Origin: Armatimonadota bacterium | Lineage (GTDB): Bacteria > Armatimonadota > UBA5829 | Direction of reading: 5' to 3' | Length of the DNA stretch: 12,102 nt | Assembly: GCA_023398345.1 (NCBI GenBank) | Contig: JAEWSK010000169.1 | Location: 1-12,102 of the forward strand | In this document: in pieces, positions 7,319 through 12,102 of the stretch | How positions within the stretch are numbered: position 1 is the stretch's first letter | How the letters are laid out: every line of letters begins with the position of its first letter | The notes under the pieces: generated by a model | Database searches by the model: none | Told to the model about the DNA's origin: nothing | What the model saw: only the letters and a program-made list of their open reading frames with translations | Program-made: the position numbers and the translations under genes

Positions 7319-8389
7319 CTAGGTAGATAATGGTTTGTAAGCGCAATATGGCTCCTCACCCATGAAATCTCCGGTCTCAGCATATGCACGCGCCCTGCAC
7401 CCACCGCACACATGCGCATATTCGCAACTGCCGCACTTGCCCTTTAGCTGTGACGAATCGCGCAACGTCTCAAAAAGCGTCGATTCACGCCATATTTTGC
7501 TAAGCGGCATATCGATTACGCTGCCGGCGCTGACCGGGAAATAGCCACAAGGATAGACATCGCCTTTGTAAGATACAAAACAGACTGCACTACCGGCAAG
7601 GCAGCCTTTTGTCATTGCTTCCATGCCATGTGTCTCGGGTGTTATCTTTATGCCATCGGCCTTGGCTCGCTGTCGCATAACTCTAAAATAATGCGGTGCG
7701 CAGGTTGCCTTGAGATTTATCGAGGCACTCTTAGAGGCATCATACAGCCAATTGAGCACTTGCTCATAATCATTGGAAGATATCATTTCGCGCTCGCTTA
7801 TTTCCTTGCCACAGCCGGTCGGCACGAGCAAAAATAAGTGCAGGGCGCATGCGCCGATAGATTGCGCAAGATCGAGTATCTTTGGCAGTTGTCGAATGTT
7901 GTGTTTGGCCACGGTTGTGTTGATCTGGACAGGCATACCTACGGATTTGCAAAACTCGATGCCTCGCAAGGCTGCATCGAATGCTCCCGGCAATCCCCGA
8001 AACGAATCATGCGTCATTGCATCTGATCCGTCAATGCTGATACTTACGCGCTGCACACCTGAATCGACTAATTTTTTTGCTATAAGATCATTAAGCAGTG
8101 TTCCATTTGTTGCAAGAACCATGCGCAGGCCCAATTGTGTGCCGTGGCGTGCAATATCAAATATATCATCACGAACCAGTGGCTCACCGCCGCTGAGCAC
8201 AATGACGGGCTTTGAAAAAGATGCAATATCAGAAAGCAGATTGTAGCTTTTCTCAAGTGTCAATTCTTCAATGCCGCGATCTTTTACAGCACTCGCTCTA
8301 CAGTGAATGCACTTGAGGTTGCATGCATTTGTAGTCTCCCAGAAGACCAGTCGGAGTTGAGGATTTGTGCCGGACATGTGTGTGTGCAT
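7319..8389 (-). CDS. Radical SAM/SPASM protein of the AhbC/AhbD/NirJ (heme-pathway) type
   Basis: The 356-residue protein binds the radical-generating [4Fe-4S] cluster through C23-X3-C27-X2-C30 and SAM near SGGEP (66-70). Its C-terminal SPASM-type region has C263 and C281 (G-X4-C), C319-X2-C322-X5-C328-X2-C331 and C349, enough for auxiliary Fe-S binding. WETTNACNLKCIHCRASA at 17-34, LVPTGCGKE (188-196), CAPHYFR (230-236), CGGCRARAYAETGDF and EEPYCAYKP near the end recall AhbC/AhbD/NirJ and their relatives, which modify siroheme-derived tetrapyrroles. No other heme gene lies in this window, so the substrate is open; a peptide-modifying role is an alternative. The first ATG (8389) has no good Shine-Dalgarno and a second ATG lies 4 codons later, so the start is uncertain. 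A weak TAAACT 6 nt upstream raises the possibility of a leaderless message. Confidence 0.85.
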   Translation of the reverse strand: MHTHMSGTNPQLRLVFWETTNACNLKCIHCRASAVKDRGIEELTLEKSYNLLSDIASFSKPVIVLSGGEPLVRDDIFDIARHGTQLGLRMVLATNGTLLNDLIAKKLVDSGVQRVSISIDGSDAMTHDSFRGLPGAFDAALRGIEFCKSVGMPVQINTTVAKHNIRQLPKILDLAQSIGACALHLFLLVPTGCGKEISEREMISSNDYEQVLNWLYDASKSASINLKATCAPHYFRVMRQRAKADGIKITPETHGMEAMTKGCLAGSAVCFVSYKGDVYPCGYFPVSAGSVIDMPLSKIWRESTLFETLRDSSQLKGKCGSCEYAHVCGGCRARAYAETGDFMGEEPYCAYKPLST

Positions 8390-8422
8390 ATGTCCAGTTT
8401 ACACGACTTCATCTCTGCATGC

Positions 8423-8467
8423 AAAAACAACATGATGGGCGGACGACAAATAGTCGTCCGCCCATCA
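8423..8467 (-). terminator. Strong intrinsic terminator of the KGG gene
   Basis: A perfect 15-bp GC-rich inverted repeat (8433-8447 and 8453-8467) encloses a 5-nt loop. On the minus strand it is followed by the T-rich run TGTTGTTTTT (8432-8423). It lies 33 bp after the stop codon of the KGG gene and 34 bp or more before the radical SAM start, so it should insulate the two same-strand genes. Confidence 0.85.
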
Positions 8468-8499
8468 ACCTAACGAAAAGCGAATATCATAATCACTGC

Positions 8500-8691
8500 T
8501 TAGGACGCAGATTTTCTCTTTCGTCCGCCACCGTGACTTGCCTCGCCGCCTTTACGGCCGGCAAGACGCGCTTCATCGCTAGTCCACTCATGAGCAGTGC
8601 CCTTCATATGAGCGGCACGCCCGCCCTTACGGGCGATTTCTTTTTGCTTTTCGGGGTCCATGGAGGCAAACCCTCTAAGCCGAGTGGACAT
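8500..8691 (-). CDS. KGG-type general stress protein (YciG/GsiB-like)
   Basis: This 63-residue hydrophilic protein has the KGG signature twice. The first is GFASMDPEKQKEIARKGG (8-25), followed by RAAHMKGTAHEWT, and the second is EARLAGRKGG (46-55). The tail GGGRKRKSAS is strongly basic. Known members (E. coli YciG, B. subtilis GsiB, fungal con-10) accumulate under stress or in stationary phase, and the biochemical role is unknown. The start is ATG 8691-8689, because GGAGGT (8703-8698) lies at the ideal distance of 6 nt. A further in-frame ATG at 8709 would place that site inside the gene. The gene is monocistronic, with its own terminator at 8423-8467 and a sigma-B-like promoter at 8750-8775. 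Confidence 0.9.
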   Translation of the reverse strand: MSTRLRGFASMDPEKQKEIARKGGRAAHMKGTAHEWTSDEARLAGRKGGEASHGGGRKRKSAS

Positions 8692-8697
8692 AAGGAC

Positions 8698-8703
8698 ACC
8701 TCC
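8698..8703 (-). promoter_or_regulatory. Consensus ribosome-binding site of the KGG gene
   Basis: GGAGGT on the minus strand lies 6 nt before the ATG at 8691. It is the best Shine-Dalgarno in the window and decides the start codon in favour of 8691 over 8709. It suggests high translation, as expected for an abundant stress protein. Confidence 0.8.
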
Positions 8704-8749
8704 CTCCATCCCTGGGCAACGGTAACTGAGCTTTTCACCGATCTTGCTT

Positions 8750-8775
8750 TTACCCCTGCATGGCCGCTACTAAAC
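8750..8775 (-). promoter_or_regulatory. Candidate sigma-B-type promoter of the KGG gene
   Basis: On the minus strand GTTTAG (8775-8770) and GGGTAA (8755-8750) are separated by 14 bp. This fits the general-stress sigma-B pattern GTTT-N12-15-GGGTA. Transcription would start near 8742, giving a leader of about 50 nt. I found no comparable sigma-70 promoter for this gene. The rest of the gap from 8776 to 8913 is AT-rich and contains the promoter region of the divergent gene. Confidence 0.45.
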
Positions 8776-8827
8776 TGAACAAGGTAATATATTTAAAAAC
8801 CATATTTATAGTATTTCACAATGAGGT

Positions 8828-8879
8828 CATGGCATACGATTAACGGAACATGGCATCAAGCATTTGCGTCGTGTATAAT
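8828..8879 (+). promoter_or_regulatory. Promoter region of the Pro-rich/PsbP-like gene, with a direct repeat
   Basis: TATAAT at 8874-8879 is a perfect -10. The -35 position with a 17-bp spacer reads TGGCAT (8851-8856), a poor match. That hexamer is the end of an 8-bp direct repeat, CATGGCAT, at 8828-8835 and 8849-8856, with 21 bp between copies (two helical turns). This could be an activator site compensating for the weak -35. GAGGAG at 8903-8908 is the ribosome-binding site, 5 nt before the ATG. Confidence 0.45.
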
Positions 8880-8913
8880 GTGATTCATAACGAACCGGAC
8901 TCGAGGAGATTCA

Positions 8914-10002
8914 ATGAAGACCATAAAAACTATTCTCATTGCGCTCGCACTTTTGGTCGCGTGCATGCAGGCATTTGCGCAAGAGGAAAATCCAGGGCCA
9001 CCAGACGGGGCATTGCCTGCTCCACCGCCAGCACCTATAATGCCGGGCGCACCCGATCGGCCAACGCCTCCAACGGCTCCAGCACCTCAAATGCCTCAGA
9101 TGATGCGAGGCCGTGAAATTGCAATTGGCCCAACGGATTCTATGTCCAACCCCAAAAAGGTTCGTGGCAAAGTAAACGCTGTTGCATTTCCGCCTCCGAC
9201 GGTAGAAGTTGCATCGGTTGAAATTTTCTTCAACAATGCATTAATCGGTCAGGCATCAACAAAGCCATATAAAGTTGAGTTCAATACAGCCACTGTAAGT
9301 GCAGGCGTGCATCAGTTTAAGGCAGTCGGTCTGGATGCAAACCGAAAACAGATTTGGACTGCGTCTACCGCAATTGAAATACCGGCTGCATCCAACGCAG
9401 CAAGCCAGATTTCCGCTAAGCCCGTTATTCCATCCGCCAGCCCGTCGGCGCTAAATAACAGATCAAGGCAAAATACTCCAGACTCGCCGCCGAATGCATC
9501 TATCTCGCCGGCGCAAACGCTGGCTAAGACATATTCAAGCAGCAAGTATCACTTCGATGTGCAATATCCGGCAGGCTGGATTGCCAAAGATAAAACATCT
9601 GCGATGAAGCCGAGTAAGCCGGGCAATGCATGGGTGTCTTTTGCACAAAGCGCTAAGTCGCCAAAGACAGTGATAAATGTTCGCCGGATGCGCGTTGATA
9701 ACACCACAAACGCCGACGAGTTTGCAAAATACAACTCATATGTCAGTTCATGGGAGCGCAAGACAGTGCTTGGAGAGCAGGCATTTGCGACAACATCCGG
9801 CACGCCTGAATCGAAGAAAGTAATTCATCGCCTGATAATTATTAAGAACGGCTGTGCATGGATGCTTAACTGCGTAGATACATCCGGAGACTCGCCGGAC
9901 AAGAGCCGCAGTCTGTTTGATTCCATTGTTGGAAGTTTGGTAATCAAAAACAATCAGCAGGCACCTGCAGTCACAATAACGGAAAAAGGCAACAAACACT
10001 AG
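8914..10002 (+). CDS. Exported protein with Pro-rich, Ig-like and PsbP-like regions
   Basis: I do not recognise a named gene. Residues 1-22 form a signal peptide (probable cut after AFA), although LVAC at 14-17 also resembles a lipobox, so a lipoprotein anchored at C17 is possible. Residues 27-63 are a Pro/Ala-rich linker. Residues about 80-157 look like a bacterial Ig-like beta-sandwich: VRGKVNAVAF, VEIFFNNALIG and AGVHQFKAVGLDANRK are typical of such domains that follow glycosidases or surface proteins. Residues 158-205 are a Ser/Ala/Pro linker. Residues 206-345 resemble the PsbP/DUF1795-like fold, beginning with YHFDVQYPAGW and ending in FDSIVGSLVI, with a possible disulfide C314-C320. Such folds occur in exported bacterial proteins of mostly unknown function. 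The gene is followed by an intrinsic terminator and appears to stand alone. Confidence 0.8.
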   Translation: MKTIKTILIALALLVACMQAFAQEENPGPPDGALPAPPPAPIMPGAPDRPTPPTAPAPQMPQMMRGREIAIGPTDSMSNPKKVRGKVNAVAFPPPTVEVASVEIFFNNALIGQASTKPYKVEFNTATVSAGVHQFKAVGLDANRKQIWTASTAIEIPAASNAASQISAKPVIPSASPSALNNRSRQNTPDSPPNASISPAQTLAKTYSSSKYHFDVQYPAGWIAKDKTSAMKPSKPGNAWVSFAQSAKSPKTVINVRRMRVDNTTNADEFAKYNSYVSSWERKTVLGEQAFATTSGTPESKKVIHRLIIIKNGCAWMLNCVDTSGDSPDKSRSLFDSIVGSLVIKNNQQAPAVTITEKGNKH

Positions 10003-10029
10003 ATAGTCGCTGACAAAAAGGCATTAAAT

Positions 10030-10069
10030 TGAGCGCCGCGAATAACAATTTCTGCGGCGCTTATTTTTC
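10030..10069 (+). terminator. Intrinsic terminator after the PsbP-like gene
   Basis: AGCGCCGC (10032-10039) pairs with GCGGCGCT (10054-10061) around a 14-nt AT-rich loop, followed by TATTTTT (10062-10068). It lies 29 bp after the stop codon and separates the gene from the isomerase/lptD unit. Confidence 0.8.
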
Positions 10070-10094
10070 AACTGCTCTGCAAGACAGGAAACTT

Positions 10095-10124
10095 TTGATT
10101 TGATGAATAAGTTACCCCTATAGA
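10095..10124 (+). promoter_or_regulatory. Probable promoter of the isomerase/LptD-like unit
   Basis: TTGATT (10095-10100) and TATAGA (10119-10124) are 18 bp apart. The start site would be near 10131, leaving a short leader that contains GGAG at 10134-10137, 7 nt before the ATG at 10145. Confidence 0.45.
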
Positions 10125-10144
10125 CAAACATTCGGAGATAACCC

Positions 10145-11008
10145 ATGCCATTGAAATACTCTGTTTTTACTGTGATGATGCCCGATTTTGATATTGCTGA
10201 GTCCGCCACATTGCTGAAATCACTGGGCTACGACGGAGTGGAGTGGCGCGTGCATAATGTTCCATCCGTATTTCCCGACAAACCCGACTTTTGGCGCGGA
10301 AATAGGGCAACGCTTGATATTGAAACAATAGTCGAGAACGCTCCAAAGATAAAAACTATAACAGACGATGCAGGTTTGGAAATTATCGGGCTGGGAACTT
10401 ATCTCAGTTATAAGCTGATCGACGACATCGAAAGATGCATGGAGGCCGCAGCGATTATGGGCTGCCGGTCCATAAGGGTATCTCCACCCAAATATGATGG
10501 GTCGGTCAACTACAACGACCTTTACGAAGAAGCAGTCGATGGTTATGCCAGAGTTGAGGAATTGGCACGTAAAAGCGGCGTTAGGGCCAATATTGAAATC
10601 CATCATGGAAATATCTGCTGCAGTGCAGGACTTACGTATAGGTTGGCCTCGAACTTTGACCCGGACTGCATAGGCGTTATCTTTGATCCAGGCAATATGA
10701 TATGCGAAGGACGTGAAAATTGGCAGCTTGGCCTTGAGCTGTTGGGGCCTTATTTGTCTCATGTCCATGTCAAAAACGCAACGTGGAAAGAAAATGGCGT
10801 GTCGCCGGATGGCGAAAAAGTATTTAATTACACAATGGTCCCGATGAAAGACGGAATAGCCGATTGGGGTGAGATACTTGCCGCCTTGGACCGCGTAGGA
10901 TACCAAGGATGGCTATCAATTGAAGATTTTGGGCCAGGCGATACAAAGACCAAGCTTGCTGAGGACATCAGTTATGTAAAAGCGTTGGCGGACAGGCTCG
11001 GCATCTAG
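10145..11008 (+). CDS. Sugar-phosphate isomerase/epimerase-family TIM barrel
   Basis: This 287-residue cytosolic protein has the xylose-isomerase-like TIM-barrel fold (AP_endonuc_2 family). Strand-end residues that bind a divalent metal in the family are visible: E151 in NIEIHH, D181 in VIFDPGN, H208 in HVHVKN and E260 in LSIEDF. The opening KYSVFTVMMPDFD and GYDGVEWRVHN (28-38) match the first two strands. The family includes epimerases, isomerases and inosose dehydratases, and the substrate cannot be assigned here. There is no signal peptide. The start has GGAG at the right distance. The gene is followed without a gap by the LptD-like gene in the same frame. No sugar transporter or kinase lies alongside to hint at a pathway. 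Confidence 0.88.
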   Translation: MPLKYSVFTVMMPDFDIAESATLLKSLGYDGVEWRVHNVPSVFPDKPDFWRGNRATLDIETIVENAPKIKTITDDAGLEIIGLGTYLSYKLIDDIERCMEAAAIMGCRSIRVSPPKYDGSVNYNDLYEEAVDGYARVEELARKSGVRANIEIHHGNICCSAGLTYRLASNFDPDCIGVIFDPGNMICEGRENWQLGLELLGPYLSHVHVKNATWKENGVSPDGEKVFNYTMVPMKDGIADWGEILAALDRVGYQGWLSIEDFGPGDTKTKLAEDISYVKALADRLGI

Positions 11009-12102
11009 GTGAAGTACTTCAATTTTATAAAGACCGCCACAATTCAAGTGGTCTGGTTGATTTTTTTGTGTGTCTCGACTTCGTATGCTTACGACAATCC
11101 CGTTGCGCCCACGTCGGATTCAAATGTAGTTAAGCCTCAACCGGTGTGCGAAGTATCCACACCAGTGCCGGTTGTCGTATCTGCTCCATTTTATGAGATG
11201 ACCGGGCCTGTTTTGCGAGGCGGCGACGGGGTCATGTTCATAAAGGGATATGAAAGATTCACTGCTTCGAAGGTCGAGTATGACACACTAACACAAATCG
11301 GCTATGCACAAGATGTGTTTTTTACCACATGCAGCGCTCAAAAACCGGATTGGCATTTGACCGCGTCACGAGTTGTGCTGCAGCCAAATCATAAGTTGCA
11401 TGCAAGAAATGTAGCGCTCTATATTGGAAGAACAAGGGTTTTGATGCTGCCATCAATGAAAATCAGAGTTGGAGGCGGGTCTGCAACATCTGCAATTTTT
11501 CCCCGCCTGGGATACGACCGTCGTGATGGAGCAACTCTTTCGCAGACCCTAAGAGTCACCGACACCATGCACTCGCGCACGACTTTAGACTTAAAATTTA
11601 CTACGCTGCATTCGATTGAATGCGCCTTAGGCACGGTCTACGGAGTTGGCGGTAGACTGACCTCATTTCCGGGTCGGTATCTAAATTACGGATCCATGCG
11701 AACGCGCGCACTGGATGTGCCACAAAAACCCATCGGAAACTGCGACCCACAGCTTTTGAGGCCAACTGGAGCAGCCCATCTTCAGCCATATGGCACAATT
11801 ACGCTTCGCCAGCGAACATACGACGCCAGAAATCTGGGGCTAGTCGTTTTTAGGCAGCCTGAATTGGGTGTTGTCTATCTTGGCAGTCAATTATCTATAC
11901 CAAAGCAAAAGCTAGACCCGAGAATAGAGCTATATCCGCAAATAACGGCATCTTGGGGGCGATTCAAAGAAATTCCGGGCCAGTCCGACTATGAATCGCG
12001 TGGGCAATTGGCTATGCAAGGTTCATTAAATGCATTCTGGATGGGGCCTAGAACGGCGATTCAGCCATTAGCTATTGCGACCTATGCGGCATATGGCGAC
12101 GG
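11009..12102 (+). CDS. LptD/OstA-like outer-membrane protein (3' end beyond the window)
   Basis: The frame is open for 364 codons to the window edge. Translation probably starts at GTG 11009, the codon directly after the isomerase TAG. Residues 1-27 then form a signal peptide (KYFNFIK, a hydrophobic core, cut after SYA). Residues about 84-155 match the OstA/LptA jelly-roll region of LptD: ASKVEYDTLTQIGYA, then WHLTASRVVLQPNHKLHARNVALYIGRTRVLMLP. FPRLGYDRRDG (164-174) marks the usual entry to the LptD beta-barrel, and the following alternating strands fit a barrel. LptD inserts lipopolysaccharide into the outer leaflet. Whether this divergent homologue does so here is not known. No ribosome-binding site is evident for the GTG, so it may rely on coupling to the upstream stop. 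Confidence 0.8.
   Translation, partial: MKYFNFIKTATIQVVWLIFLCVSTSYAYDNPVAPTSDSNVVKPQPVCEVSTPVPVVVSAPFYEMTGPVLRGGDGVMFIKGYERFTASKVEYDTLTQIGYAQDVFFTTCSAQKPDWHLTASRVVLQPNHKLHARNVALYIGRTRVLMLPSMKIRVGGGSATSAIFPRLGYDRRDGATLSQTLRVTDTMHSRTTLDLKFTTLHSIECALGTVYGVGGRLTSFPGRYLNYGSMRTRALDVPQKPIGNCDPQLLRPTGAAHLQPYGTITLRQRTYDARNLGLVVFRQPELGVVYLGSQLSIPKQKLDPRIELYPQITASWGRFKEIPGQSDYESRGQLAMQGSLNAFWMGPRTAIQPLAIATYAAYGD

Noticed and set aside
7773..8246. A 157-codon plus-strand frame inside the radical SAM gene
   Set aside because: It lies antisense to conserved catalytic and Fe-S motifs and has no ribosome-binding site or recognisable domain.
8692..8709. Longer KGG protein starting at ATG 8709
   Set aside because: The consensus GGAGGT would lie inside the coding region. 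It is perfectly placed for the ATG at 8691, and the extra residues MEGGVL simply translate that purine-rich site.
8776..8827. AT-rich stretch considered as a promoter or origin-like element
   Set aside because: It has no repeated boxes, no good -35/-10 pair in either direction and no tRNA- or rRNA-like structure.
10220..10906. A 228-codon open frame on the minus strand opposite the isomerase gene
   Set aside because: It has no family resemblance, is rich in Cys/His/Tyr as antisense frames are, and fully overlaps a convincing gene.

Overview
This 12.1 kb window is an ordinary-looking chromosomal stretch of a diderm bacterium, densely packed and with balanced base composition. An LptD/OstA-like outer-membrane protein fragment, several exported proteins and a RodA glycosyltransferase indicate a rod-type cell wall under an outer membrane. 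The gene mixture (an aroQ-like tail before an M24 peptidase, a KGG stress protein, a heme-pathway-type radical SAM protein, a DUF6485-like protein) would suit Armatimonadota or a related uncultured lineage. That placement is an inference, since no rRNA or other marker gene is present. I see no rRNA, tRNA, CRISPR array, transposase or phage gene.

Layout from left to right: the tail of a probable aroQ overlaps a complete Xaa-Pro aminopeptidase (+), which meets rodA (-) tail to tail. A short divergent promoter region separates rodA from a translationally coupled pair of exported M16 peptidase-like proteins (+). The first carries the zinc site and the second the Arg/Tyr pair, so they look like two halves of one enzyme. 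The pair meets nth, endonuclease III (-), which is coupled to an upstream 65-residue cysteine-rich protein. A second divergent region leads to an exported GHL10-type glycosidase-like protein (+) with an apparently leaderless promoter. It converges on a radical SAM/SPASM protein (-). Upstream of that lies a KGG-type stress protein (-) with its own strong terminator and a sigma-B-like promoter. The rightward block holds an exported Pro-rich/Ig-like/PsbP-like protein, an intrinsic terminator, a sugar-phosphate isomerase/epimerase-type TIM barrel and the start of an LptD-like gene that runs off the window.

There is no single obvious new system. The observations most worth following are the split-active-site M16 pair, the DUF6485-like/nth coupling, the sigma-B-like promoter in front of the KGG gene, and the fact that all three convergent gene junctions leave only 4 to 6 bp between stop codons.
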